Shown here: piece after piece, positions 1 through 9,691 of the stretch
Layout of the letters: each line of letters starts with the position of its first letter
How positions within the stretch are numbered: position 1 is the stretch's first letter
DNA from: JAABTL01 sp964465355
Lineage (GTDB): Bacteria > Deinococcota > Deinococci > Deinococcales > Trueperaceae
Assembly: GCA_964465355.1 (NCBI GenBank)
Contig: CAYXJZ010000002.1
Span: forward strand, 1-64,000
DNA: 64,000 nt
Direction: 5' to 3'
The notes under the pieces: generated by a model
The model's input: only the letters and a program-made list of their open reading frames with translations
What the model was told of the DNA's origin: nothing
Database searches by the model: none
Translations under genes and position numbers: made by a program

Positions 1-249
1 TCTTCGGAGCAGCCTGAACAGCACGAGCAGCACGATGGCGCCGGCGGCAGCCACCAGCACGCTGTAGAGGTTGAAACCTGTGACGCCCTGGGCGCCAAAC
101 TGCTGGAAGAGCCAGCCACCCACGAAGGCGCCGAGCACACCGACGACCAGGTTGCCCAACAGGCCGTTGGACCCGCCGGCTGGTTTGACGATGACGCTGG
201 CCAACCAACCCGCCACCAAACCGAGGACGATCCATGCGAGGATACTCAT
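1..249 (-). CDS. GlsB/YeaQ/YmgE family small membrane protein (3' end outside window)
   Basis: Reading leftward from ATG at 249, this encodes 83 residues and runs off the window edge with no stop yet. It has the family pattern: an N-terminal hydrophobic helix (MSILAWIVLGLVAGWLAS), a Gly-rich segment (GNLVVGVLGAFVGGWLF) and a C-terminal helix ending in LFRLLRR. Family members are about 80-90 residues, so the gene is nearly complete. A strong Shine-Dalgarno (AGGAGG) lies about 9 nt upstream. These transglycosylase-associated proteins sit in the inner membrane and are linked to general stress, but their biochemical role is unknown. The family call is firm; the function is not. Confidence 0.85.
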   Translation of the reverse strand, partial: MSILAWIVLGLVAGWLASVIVKPAGGSNGLLGNLVVGVLGAFVGGWLFQQFGAQGVTGFNLYSVLVAAAGAIVLLVLFRLLRR

Positions 250-290
250 CTTCGACCTCCTCCTGAGATGCGACGTTGGGCCATCCTACC

Positions 291-1325
291 TCATGGCCGC
301 AGCAGACTCACGCCGACGGGCGTGAAGCTGCTCATGGAAGCCATGACCTCTGGGGCGGCGGACAGGGGAAGCCGCTCGCCGATGAGCCGCTCGATCGGCA
401 GTCGCCGACTGCCGATCATGCGCAGCATCTGCGGGTAACGCCACGCCGGCATGCCGTGGCCGCCGAACAGGCTGAGCTCGCGTCGCACCACGTCCTGCAT
501 GGGGATGGCGGGGTTGGCATCGCCGGCCAGCAGCAGCCCGAGCTGCAGCTGTCGGCCACGGGGGCGCAGCGAGGCGATGGACTGCCGGCAGGTGATGGCG
601 CTGCCGAGGGCGTCCACCGATGCCTCTGCGCCACCACGACTGAGCTCGCGTACCGCTTCGACCGGATCGCAGCCGGTGGCGTCGATGGTCTCGGCGGCAC
701 CCAGCGAGGCGGCCAGCGCCAGCTTGGCGGCCTGCACGTCGACGGCGATCACCTTGGCGCCGGCTGCCGCTGCGATCATGACCGCGGCCAGGCCGACGCC
801 ACCGCAGCCGTAGACCGCCAGCGTCTCGCCCGGCTCGATCCTGAGGCGGTGGACCAGGCCGTGGTAGGCGGTCATGAAGCGGCAGCCGAGGCTGGCGGCC
901 TCATCGAAACCGAGCTCATCAGGGAGCAGGGCCAGGTTGGCGTCGGCCCAAGGTACGGCCACGTATTGGGCGAAGCTGCCCCAGCCGTCGAAGCCGGGTT
1001 GGTACTCGCGTTCGCAGAGGTTCTGGGCGCCGCCACGACAGCTGTCGCAGGCGCCGCAACCCATGCAGAAGGGGGCGGTGACCCGCTCACCGCCACGGAA
1101 GCGCCGCACCTCGGAGCCCACCGCGACCACCACGCCAGCGAACTCGTGGCCCGGCACGTGCGGCCAGCGCACAGTGGGGTCGTGGCCCACCCAGGCATGC
1201 CAGTCGCTGCGGCAGACGCCGGTGGCCCGCACCTCGATGACGGCGCCGTGCGGCGCGGCTTCGGGATCGGGGACGGTGCTGAGGCGGAGGGGGGCGTGAG
1301 GAGCGTCGACGAGGATGGCCTGCAT
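291..1325 (-). CDS. Zinc-dependent medium-chain alcohol dehydrogenase
   Basis: The 344-residue protein belongs to the MDR family and oxidises alcohols or reduces aldehydes with NAD(P). The N-terminal GroES-like domain carries the catalytic zinc region (GVCRSDWH, then GHEFAG) and a structural zinc lobe with four Cys (CMGCGACDSCRGGAQNLC). The Rossmann motif GCGGVGLAAV follows at about residue 175. Two ATGs are possible. I chose the inner one (MQAILVDA) because TAGCAT lies exactly 7 nt before it and the outer ATG sits inside that -10 box. The substrate cannot be read from sequence. It is a single gene convergent with nothing obvious, and the next gene upstream (DinB) has its own Shine-Dalgarno. 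Confidence 0.88.
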   Translation of the reverse strand: MQAILVDAPHAPLRLSTVPDPEAAPHGAVIEVRATGVCRSDWHAWVGHDPTVRWPHVPGHEFAGVVVAVGSEVRRFRGGERVTAPFCMGCGACDSCRGGAQNLCEREYQPGFDGWGSFAQYVAVPWADANLALLPDELGFDEAASLGCRFMTAYHGLVHRLRIEPGETLAVYGCGGVGLAAVMIAAAAGAKVIAVDVQAAKLALAASLGAAETIDATGCDPVEAVRELSRGGAEASVDALGSAITCRQSIASLRPRGRQLQLGLLLAGDANPAIPMQDVVRRELSLFGGHGMPAWRYPQMLRMIGSRRLPIERLIGERLPLSAAPEVMASMSSFTPVGVSLLRP

Positions 1326-1332
1326 GGGGCTC

Positions 1333-1338
1333 ATGCTA
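1333..1338 (-). promoter_or_regulatory. Leaderless -10 box of the alcohol dehydrogenase gene
   Basis: TAGCAT on the minus strand is followed by 7 nt and then ATG at 1325, with no Shine-Dalgarno. This matches the leaderless layout seen at many genes in the window. Confidence 0.5.
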
Positions 1339-1405
1339 AGGCGCCAAGCGATCGCCCGCGAAGGCCTTCATGGCTCCTTCGCGGGCGCCACCTGCGAGCG
1401 GTTCC

Positions 1406-1879
1406 TCAGAACTCGCGTTCGTAGAAAGCGGGTGGCTCGATCCCCAGCGCCCTCAGGTAGACGTAGGCCTGGCCGCGATGATGGATCTCGTTGTCGATGA
1501 TGTAGCGCAGGTTGGCGAAGTTGCGTCCTTCGTACATGCCGAAGGCCACGTCGTGGACGTTCAGGCGCTCTGGCGTGAGCCGTGGCCACAGCGCTTCGAT
1601 GGCGGCGGTGTCCTCATCCCAGGCCGCCAGCAACTCGGCCTTGGTGGTTGGGGTCCTCGGCCCCGGATCGGTCCAGACCCCGGTGACGGTGCCCTCCAGC
1701 ATGGGGACCGACATCCTCAGCAACTCGCTGATCAGGTCAGCGAAGCTGCGCATGCCGCCAAGGCTGAAGGTGGTGATGTGCTCCTCCGGGAAGGCCTCGA
1801 TCACCCGGCGGGTGAGGCCGCGATGGCCTTGCCAGTGGCTGCGGAGTTGCTCGGTGTCGAGGAAGGTGGTGTCGCTCAT
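1406..1879 (-). CDS. DinB family protein
   Basis: The 157-residue protein has the DinB/YfiT four-helix fold. Visible features are an early helix (HWQGHRGLTRRVIEAFP), the central FADLISELLRMS helix, and the C-terminal DNEIHHRGQAYVYLRALG helix typical of DinB_2 proteins, which usually supplies metal-binding His. The family includes thiol-dependent transferases and many uncharacterised members, so no reaction is assigned. The start is supported by AAGGAGG 8 nt upstream. The gene is divergent from a WYL-type regulator across 97 bp; this pairing often means local regulation, but that is inference. Confidence 0.8.
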   Translation of the reverse strand: MSDTTFLDTEQLRSHWQGHRGLTRRVIEAFPEEHITTFSLGGMRSFADLISELLRMSVPMLEGTVTGVWTDPGPRTPTTKAELLAAWDEDTAAIEALWPRLTPERLNVHDVAFGMYEGRNFANLRYIIDNEIHHRGQAYVYLRALGIEPPAFYEREF

Positions 1880-1976
1880 GTGATTGGCCTCCTTGGGCGA
1901 CCTTGGTGGGTCGTGAGATCAGCTTAGATGCTATTCCCGTCAAGGGCTGACGTGAATCGCATGGCATGATCGGGGC

Positions 1977-2963
1977 ATGTACGACCCGCTCATGCGCGTG
2001 CTCACGGTCCTCGAACTGCTACAGGCCAAGGAGCGCGTCAGCGGCCCGGAGTTGGCCAGACGCCTCGAGGTCAGCCCCCGCACCGTGCAGCGCTACATCG
2101 CGCGCCTGCAGGACCTTGGCGTGCCGGTGGAGGGCAAGCCCGGCGTGGGTGGTGCCTACCGCTTGCGGCCCGGCTACCGACTGCCGCCGCTGATGTTCAC
2201 CGACGAGGAGGCCTTCGCCTTGGCCCTTGGCATGCGGGCGCTGCGCCACCTTGCCCTGAACACCCTCGCCCCCGCCTCCGAAGGCGCGGTGGCCAAGCTC
2301 GCCAGGGTGATGCCAGAGGGGGTGGCCGAACGGCTGCTCGACGTGGACGAGGCCTTGGCCATCGACGACCTGCCGTGGACGGTGCCCGCCGACGCCGAGA
2401 CGGTCATCGAGGCGGCCGCCGCCATCCGCGCCCGTCAACGCCTCGCCTTCGACTACCGGGCGCAGGACGGCAGCCACAGCCGGCGCGAGATCGAACCTTA
2501 CGGAGCCGTCCACCTGGACGGCCGCTGGTACCTGGTCGGGCACTGCCTCGATCGGCAGGCCATGCGCACCTTCCGGCTGGACAGGGCGACGCGCCTGCAA
2601 CGGGTCGAAGGCGGCTTCGAGCGCCCAGATGACTTCGATGCCAGCGCCTACCTGGCCCAGACCCTGGCCTTCGTCCAGGCCCGACACAGTGTCTCCTTGT
2701 GGCTCGACATGCCCTTGGAAGAAGCCAGGCAGCGCAGCGCGATCTGGCACGTCTCCTTGAGCGAGGAGGCGGGCGGCACCCGCCTGCGCTGCACCCGCCA
2801 CGACCTGGAGCCCTTCGCGGCGAGGCTGCTCGGCATGGGCAAGCGGATCGTGGTGGACGAGCCCCCGGCCCTGCGCGAGGTCTTCGCCCGCTTGGCGCGG
2901 GAGGCGGCGGAGGCTGCGGTGGCCACCGGCATGGGGGACACGATCGCTGTAGCGGCTGTCTAG
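1977..2963 (+). CDS. HTH/WYL-domain transcriptional regulator (YafY type)
   Basis: The 328-residue protein has an N-terminal DeoR-like winged helix (residues about 1-60; VSGPELARRLEVSPRTVQRYIARLQDLGVPV). A WYL domain lies in the middle (about 150-215), including the motif GRWYLVGHCLD and FRLDR. A WCX-type C-terminal segment follows. WYL domains are ligand-sensing, often for nucleic acids or nucleotides. Divergent transcription from the dinB-like gene suggests that gene and itself as targets. The start follows directly on GGGGC with no clear Shine-Dalgarno. A CATGAT hexamer 6 nt upstream could be a weak leaderless -10. Confidence 0.88.
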   Translation: MYDPLMRVLTVLELLQAKERVSGPELARRLEVSPRTVQRYIARLQDLGVPVEGKPGVGGAYRLRPGYRLPPLMFTDEEAFALALGMRALRHLALNTLAPASEGAVAKLARVMPEGVAERLLDVDEALAIDDLPWTVPADAETVIEAAAAIRARQRLAFDYRAQDGSHSRREIEPYGAVHLDGRWYLVGHCLDRQAMRTFRLDRATRLQRVEGGFERPDDFDASAYLAQTLAFVQARHSVSLWLDMPLEEARQRSAIWHVSLSEEAGGTRLRCTRHDLEPFAARLLGMGKRIVVDEPPALREVFARLAREAAEAAVATGMGDTIAVAAV

Positions 2964-2973
2964 AGCGCCTGGC

Positions 2974-3753
2974 TCAGTCCTCGGCCAAGAAGCCCTGATG
3001 CGCCAAGTAGTCGGCGACCCGTTTGGAGAAAGCGATGTGCGAATCGCGGGTGTACTTCAGCTTGGTGTAGATCTGCGCCAGGTTGCGCGCCTCGCCCCGC
3101 TCCACCCGCTCGCGCAGCTCGGGCCTAGCCATGTAGCGGTCCCAGCCGGCCACCTCGCGTTCACGGTAGATCTCCCGCACCCGCGCATCGTCGGGATCCT
3201 GGTAGGTCTCGAGGTGCACCAGGCCAGCCAGCGGCAGCCGGTCACGCGGCGCCGGCTCCTCGGCAGGGTAGCCGAGGGAGAAGCCCACCACCGGCACCAC
3301 GTGCTCCGGCAGCTCGAGCACCTCCCCCACCATGTCGCAGTGCGCCAGGGTGCTGCCCATGTAGCAGATGCCGAGCCCCCGCGCCTCGGCCGCCAGGGCC
3401 ACGTTCTGCGAGGCGAGGGTGGCGTCGATGGCACCGATCATGAAGCTCATCAGGTTGTCGAAGTTGGGCGGTGCCTCGGAGAGCGCTAGCCACTTGCGCA
3501 TGCGCCGGAAGTCGGCGCAGAAGGTGAGCAGCACCGGCGCCTCCAGCACCATCGGCTGCTGCATGTGGGCCTCGAACAGCCGTTCGCGCAGGCCGCGGTC
3601 ACGGGTGACCACCACCGAGAAGGCCTGCATGTTGCCCGATGACGATGCCCGCAGGCCGGCACCGAGCAGTTCGTTCAGCAGCTCGTCTGACACGGGGTCG
3701 GGCCGGTAGCTCCGGATGGACCTGTGACGATGCATGTGGTCGATGACGTCCAT
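2974..3753 (-). CDS. Nitroreductase family flavoprotein (NfsA/Frp-like)
   Basis: The 259-residue protein is an FMN-dependent, usually NADPH-linked oxidoreductase reducing nitroaromatics, quinones or flavins. FMN-binding features are visible: HRSIRSYRPDPV near the N-terminus, the SSSGNMQAFSVVV loop at about residues 37-50, and GLGICYMGSTL at about 125. The long Arg-rich C-terminal extension is typical of the NfsA branch. It lies 10 bp downstream of mgtE on the same strand with a GAGAGG ribosome site, so the two are probably cotranscribed. The physiological substrate is unknown. Confidence 0.87.
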   Translation of the reverse strand: MDVIDHMHRHRSIRSYRPDPVSDELLNELLGAGLRASSSGNMQAFSVVVTRDRGLRERLFEAHMQQPMVLEAPVLLTFCADFRRMRKWLALSEAPPNFDNLMSFMIGAIDATLASQNVALAAEARGLGICYMGSTLAHCDMVGEVLELPEHVVPVVGFSLGYPAEEPAPRDRLPLAGLVHLETYQDPDDARVREIYREREVAGWDRYMARPELRERVERGEARNLAQIYTKLKYTRDSHIAFSKRVADYLAHQGFLAED

Positions 3754-3763
3754 GATGGGCCTC

Positions 3764-5137
3764 TCAGAGGAAGGTGCCGCGCAGCAGCATGGTGGCGACG
3801 GAGAAGAAGATGATGATGCCGGTGGCGTCCACGATGGTGGCGATCAAGGGCGCGGATGAGGTGGCCGGGTCGATGCCGAGGCGCTGCAGCAGCATGGGCA
3901 GCAAGGAGCCGGACAGCGAGCCCCACACCACCACGCCAAGCAGCGAGATCCCCACCGCCAGCGCCAGCAGGGGCCAATGCGGGCCGTATGCGCCGAAGGC
4001 CAGCGACCATATGGCGATGCGAACCGCCCCCAGGACACCGAGGGCGATGCCGAGCAGGATGCCGGAGGCCAGTTCCCGGCGCATGACCAGCCACCAGTCG
4101 CGAAGCCGCACCTCGCCAAGGGCCAAGGCGCGGGTGATGAGGGAGGCGGCCTGGGCGCCGCTGTTGCCGCCCGATGCGATGACCAAGGGCAGGAAGATGC
4201 CGAGCACGACGGCGCTGGCCAGCACGTCCTGGAAGTAGTCCATGGCCTCGGCTGTGAGCATGCCGCCGAAGAGCAGCACCACCAGCCACACACCCCGCTT
4301 GCGCACCATCGTCAGGATGGGCACCTCGAGGTAGGGGTCGTCCAGGGCCTGCACGGCGCCCAACTTCTGGATGTCCTCGGTGGCCTCGCGCTCCTGCACG
4401 TCCAGCACGTCATCGACCGTGACGATGCCCACCAGCACCCCGGCCCCGTCCACCACCGGCAGGGCGCTGCGGTCGACGCGGCGGAAGACCGCCACCGCAT
4501 CCTCCTGGTCCTGGGCGGCGGCCAAGGCAACGAAGCTGCGGTCCATCAGTGTCTCGATGCGCGTCTGCGGATCGACGGTGAGGAGCTGCCGGATGCGCAG
4601 GTCGTCGATCAGCACGCCGCCTGGACCGGTGACGTAGACCACGTTGAGGGTCTCGGCGTCGCGCCCATACTGCCGCACATGCGCCAGCGACTCCGCCACG
4701 GTCCAAGTCAGCTTGACCCGCACGTAGTCGGTGGTCATCAGGCGGCCGACCGAGTCCTCGGGGTAGGCGAGCAGGCGTTTGGCCTGCTCCCGTTCGCCTG
4801 CCGATAGCAGGCCGAGCAGTCGCACCGTCACCCGGCCAGGCAGCTCGTCGAGCAAGGCGGTGCGGTCGTCCTCCGACATGTCCTCGAGCACGGCAGCCAG
4901 GTCGGCGTCCGAGAGGGTCTTCAGCAACCTCTGCTGCGAGGCGAGCGAGAGGTACTCGAAGACCTCGGCGGCCCGTTCCCGGTCGAGCAGACGGAAGGCC
5001 ACCGCTTCAAAGCCAGGGGCGATGTCGTCGATGGCCTCGGCCAGGTCGACGCTGGACTGTGACAGCAGCAACTGCTTGAGGGCGGAGTAACGCCGTGCTT
5101 CGACCAGCTCTGCGATGTTCCGGCTCAGTTGTTCCAT
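3764..5137 (-). CDS. mgtE: Magnesium transporter MgtE
   Basis: The 457-residue protein is a homodimeric Mg2+ channel of the inner membrane. An N-terminal superhelical domain (residues 1-130, with the repeated EDMSEDDRTALLDELP pattern) is followed by a CBS pair (about 135-260; LMTTDYVRVKLTWTVAESL, then VVDGAGVLVGIVTVDDVLDV). Five membrane helices begin near GVWLVVLLFGGMLTAEAM and include FLPLVIASGGNSGAQAASL, the family signature at the pore. I chose MEQLSRNIAE as the start because a strong GGGAGGAGGG lies just upstream, although the frame is open further 5'. In the family, CBS and N domains sense cytoplasmic Mg2+. Confidence 0.93.
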   Translation of the reverse strand: MEQLSRNIAELVEARRYSALKQLLLSQSSVDLAEAIDDIAPGFEAVAFRLLDRERAAEVFEYLSLASQQRLLKTLSDADLAAVLEDMSEDDRTALLDELPGRVTVRLLGLLSAGEREQAKRLLAYPEDSVGRLMTTDYVRVKLTWTVAESLAHVRQYGRDAETLNVVYVTGPGGVLIDDLRIRQLLTVDPQTRIETLMDRSFVALAAAQDQEDAVAVFRRVDRSALPVVDGAGVLVGIVTVDDVLDVQEREATEDIQKLGAVQALDDPYLEVPILTMVRKRGVWLVVLLFGGMLTAEAMDYFQDVLASAVVLGIFLPLVIASGGNSGAQAASLITRALALGEVRLRDWWLVMRRELASGILLGIALGVLGAVRIAIWSLAFGAYGPHWPLLALAVGISLLGVVVWGSLSGSLLPMLLQRLGIDPATSSAPLIATIVDATGIIIFFSVATMLLRGTFL

Positions 5138-5192
5138 GGCACGGCCCTCCTCCCTGGCCTCGTCCCGTGTCCCGACGCCGCGGCCGCCTTCC

Positions 5193-5198
5193 AGTGTA
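5193..5198 (-). promoter_or_regulatory. Candidate -10 box for mgtE
   Basis: TACACT on the minus strand lies 55 nt before the mgtE start. I could not identify an M-box riboswitch in the short leader by eye. Confidence 0.35.
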
Positions 5199-5320
5199 TG
5201 GGCAGCACCATGCCGAGGCCAGGCCTCGTGCAGCACGCCCATGCGCCAGGAAGCACGTGAGACTTGTCATTGACGCCCGGTATCGCCCGCCCTTAGGCTG
5301 ACGCCCGAGGAGGCACTACC

Positions 5321-5662
5321 GTGAAACGTTTCGTCCTGGTGTTGACCGGACTGGCTGCCCTGTTGCTGGCCGCCTGCGCACCATCCGCGCAGGTAGCGCT
5401 GAACGTCGTCCCCACCATCATCTCCGTGAGCAAGTCGGGCACGGACGTCCTCCTTCAGGGACGGTACTTCGGTGGCGGCGGTGAAGGCAGCTACGTGCTT
5501 GTCTCCGCCGACGTCGACGGTGAGGGTGGCGTCCAGGTCACCGCCTCCAGCTGGTCACCGAACCGCATCGTGTTCACGGCGCCAAGTGGCCTCCCCGCCG
5601 GCTTCGTCTTCGTGGTGGTCGGCGACGTGATGAGCACCGGACTACCTGCCGACCTGAACTGA
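5321..5662 (+). CDS. Small lipoprotein with IPT/TIG-like domain
   Basis: The 113-residue protein starts at GTG behind a clear GAGGAGG. It has a lipoprotein signal with lipobox LLAAC (Cys at residue 19). The mature part (TIISVSKSGTDVLLQGRYFGG, then a beta-rich tail ending in a Gly/Val-rich strand) resembles a single IPT/TIG immunoglobulin-like fold, but the match is judged by eye. It is probably membrane-anchored on the outside of the cytoplasmic membrane. It is divergent from mgtE and 52 bp before hisS, which has its own promoter. Function is unknown. Confidence 0.72.
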   Translation: MKRFVLVLTGLAALLLAACAPSAQVALNVVPTIISVSKSGTDVLLQGRYFGGGGEGSYVLVSADVDGEGGVQVTASSWSPNRIVFTAPSGLPAGFVFVVVGDVMSTGLPADLN

Positions 5663-5701
5663 GCCTCCCGCTCTACCCGGTTCCGGCTCTCATGGGGCGT
5701 G

Positions 5702-5707
5702 TAGACT
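5702..5707 (+). promoter_or_regulatory. Leaderless -10 box of hisS
   Basis: TAGACT is followed by 7 nt and the hisS ATG at 5715. No Shine-Dalgarno is present. Confidence 0.6.
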
Positions 5708-5714
5708 CTGCCCG

Positions 5715-7004
5715 ATGAGACTTCAAGCTGTCAAAGGCACCGCCGACCGGCTTCCGGAGGACCAAGCGCGCTGGCGCAACCTCCAGGCCGCCGTCGTTCG
5801 GGTGCTGGAGCGGGCGGGGGCCGTCGAGCTGACCCCGCCCATCTTCGAGTTCGCTGAACTCTTCGAACGCTCGGTGGGCGAGTCGGCCGATCTGGTCGTG
5901 CAGAAGGAGATGTACAGCTTCGAGGACCGCGGGGGCAGGCGACTGACCCTGCGCCCTGAGCTCACGGCCGGCGTCATGCGCGCCTTCGTCGAGCACGGCA
6001 TGCATACAAGGCCAAGCCCGCAGAAGCTGTACAGCATCGGGCCCGCCTTCCGCGCCGAGAACGTGCAGCGCGGCCGCTTCCGCCAGTTCCACCAGGTCAA
6101 CTTCGAGATCATCGGCATCGCATCGCCGGTGGCCGACGCCGAAGCCATCTCCCTGCTGGTCGACATCCTGCACGAGGCCGGCCTCCGTGAACTGACGGTG
6201 GCGCTTGGCACGGTGGGTGACCCGGACGATCGGCTGCGCTACAACGCCTACCTGCGCGAACAGTTGGCGCCGCGGGCCGATGAGCTGACCGCGATCAGCC
6301 AGGAGCGCCTGCGCCTGAACCCCATGCGACTCCTTGACGCCAAGGACCCGGGCGACCGCGCCATCATCGAGCCCCTTGCCCGCCCCATCGACTTCCTCAA
6401 CCCCGAGGCCAAGGCCCACTTCGAGCAGGTGCAGGCCTGCCTGCTGGCCTGGGGGGTGCCCTTCGAGGTGGACCCCGCCATCGTGCGCGGCCTCGATTAC
6501 TACAGGCGCACGGCCTTCGAGGTGAACCACGGTGGCATCGGCGCCCAGTCGGCCCTGTGCGGCGGCGGCCGCTACGACGGCCTCATCGCCGAACTGGGTG
6601 GTCCCGACGTGCCTGGCATCGGCTGGGCATTCGGCATGGAGCGGGTGCTGGACGCCATGGCGCAGGAGGGCGTGACCCAAGCGCAGGCCGAAGGGCCGCT
6701 GCTCTACCTGGTGCCCATGGACGAGCAAGCCGTGGCCGAGGTGGCAGGCTTGGCCCGCCGCCTGCGCGGCCGAGCACGCGTGGAGCACGGCTACAGCAAG
6801 CGCCAGCCTGGCAAGGGCCTGCGCGACGCCGATCGGGCGGGCGCCGTCTATGCTGCTCTGATCGGCGAGCGTGAGCGCCTGGCAGGCACGGTGCAGCTCA
6901 AGCACCTGTCCAGCGGTGAGGAACGCAGTGTGGCGCAGGACGAGCTGGCATCCGCCCTCGGGCTGGAAGCCAAGACCGCCGCCACGACGAAGCTAGGAAA
7001 CTGA
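5715..7004 (+). CDS. hisS: Histidyl-tRNA synthetase
   Basis: The 429-residue class II synthetase charges tRNA-His. It opens with the typical KGTADRLPEDQARW. Motif 2 is seen around TLRPELTAG and FRAENVQRGRFRQFHQVNFE. The histidine-specific HisA motif is RGLDYYRRTAFEV (about residue 255), followed by CGGGRYDGLIAELGG and motif 3 GWAFGMERV. The C-terminal anticodon-binding domain covers roughly residues 330-420. It is first in a run with aspS, 10 bp downstream. Confidence 0.96.
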   Translation: MRLQAVKGTADRLPEDQARWRNLQAAVVRVLERAGAVELTPPIFEFAELFERSVGESADLVVQKEMYSFEDRGGRRLTLRPELTAGVMRAFVEHGMHTRPSPQKLYSIGPAFRAENVQRGRFRQFHQVNFEIIGIASPVADAEAISLLVDILHEAGLRELTVALGTVGDPDDRLRYNAYLREQLAPRADELTAISQERLRLNPMRLLDAKDPGDRAIIEPLARPIDFLNPEAKAHFEQVQACLLAWGVPFEVDPAIVRGLDYYRRTAFEVNHGGIGAQSALCGGGRYDGLIAELGGPDVPGIGWAFGMERVLDAMAQEGVTQAQAEGPLLYLVPMDEQAVAEVAGLARRLRGRARVEHGYSKRQPGKGLRDADRAGAVYAALIGERERLAGTVQLKHLSSGEERSVAQDELASALGLEAKTAATTKLGN

Positions 7005-7014
7005 GGGGATCCCC

Positions 7015-8801
<1,787 letters not shown>

Positions 8802-8805
<4 letters not shown>

Positions 8806-9611
8806 TCCCGCTGGTCATCCTCGACTTGGACGGCACCATCATCGGTCGCGAGGGCCGCGTCTCCACCCGCGTGTGGGAGGCGGCGGAGCGCGCCCGCGAG
8901 CTGGGCATCAAGCTAGCGGTGTGCACCGGCCGGCCAGGCATGGGCGTGGCGCTGCAAGTGGCTCGCCGCCTTGGTCCAGCCAACCCCCACGTCTTCCAGG
9001 CTGGCGCCCACATCGCCTACCCAGACGGCGAGACCCTCAAGGCATCGTCACTCAAGGAATCGGTGGCGCAGGAGATCGTGCAGCACGCCCGCAGCGAAGG
9101 CCTCATGCTCGAGGTCTACACGCCGCAGTTCCTCTACGTCGAGCGCAAGACGGCCCTCAGCGAGGCCCATGCCAAGGCCATCGGGGTGACCGCCATGGTC
9201 AGCGACCTCGCCACGGTGGTGGCCAACGAACCGGTGATCCGGGCGCAGTGGGTCATCCCAAGCGAGCAGGAGGCGGCCGCCATGGCCTTGAACCTGCAGG
9301 GCGTCACCGTCACCCGCGCCACCTCCCCCACCGTGCCAGACACGCTGTTCATCAGCCTCACGCGCGCCGGCGTCTCCAAGGGCAGCGCCGTGCGCGACCT
9401 GGTGGAGCACCTCAAGGTGCCGCTGGAGCAGGTCATGGCGGTGGGCGACTCCGAAGGCGACCTGCCCATGCTCGAGCAGGTGGGCTTCCCGGTGGTCATG
9501 GGCAACGCCGACGAGGAGCTGCGGTTGCGCTTCGAGCGGGTGGTGCCCGGGGTCGAGGAGGACGGCGTGGTCGAGGCGCTGGCCCTGGCCGCTTCGCTCA
9601 AGGGGCGCTAG
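8802..9611 (+). CDS. HAD-superfamily (Cof-type, IIB) phosphatase
   Basis: The 269-residue protein has all four HAD motifs. Motif I is DLDGT with the nucleophile Asp at about residue 8; motif II is CTGRP; the motif III lysine lies near SKGSAVRDL; motif IV is VGDSEGDLPML. The C2B-type cap lies between motifs II and III. The start at ATG 8802 overlaps the aspS stop by 4 nt, so translation is coupled. Members dephosphorylate sugar phosphates, phosphoglycolate or flavin intermediates. The substrate is not predictable, and its place between two tRNA synthetase genes gives no clear hint. Confidence 0.88.
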
Positions 9612-9678
9612 CCCAGGTCCGAGCCGACGACAGCTAGCGTGCAGCCCTCGTCCCTCGCCGCCGCACGGCCACGCGCGG

Positions 9679-9684
9679 TAGGCT
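9679..9684 (+). promoter_or_regulatory. Leaderless -10 box of asnS
   Basis: TAGGCT is followed by 7 nt and ATG 9692. An in-frame GTG at 9686 would leave only 1 nt, so the box decides for the ATG. Confidence 0.55.
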
Positions 9685-9691
9685 CGTGGAC

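Noticed and set aside
276..1424. A 382-codon plus-strand frame opposite the alcohol dehydrogenase
   Set aside because: It is antisense to a protein with complete zinc and Rossmann motifs; no recognisable family.
5138..5320. M-box magnesium riboswitch before mgtE
   Set aside because: I could not identify the conserved core by eye, and the likely leader of about 50 nt is too short.
5673..6905. A 410-codon minus-strand frame opposite hisS
   Set aside because: It is a high-GC shadow of a certain gene with low-complexity translation and no ribosome site.
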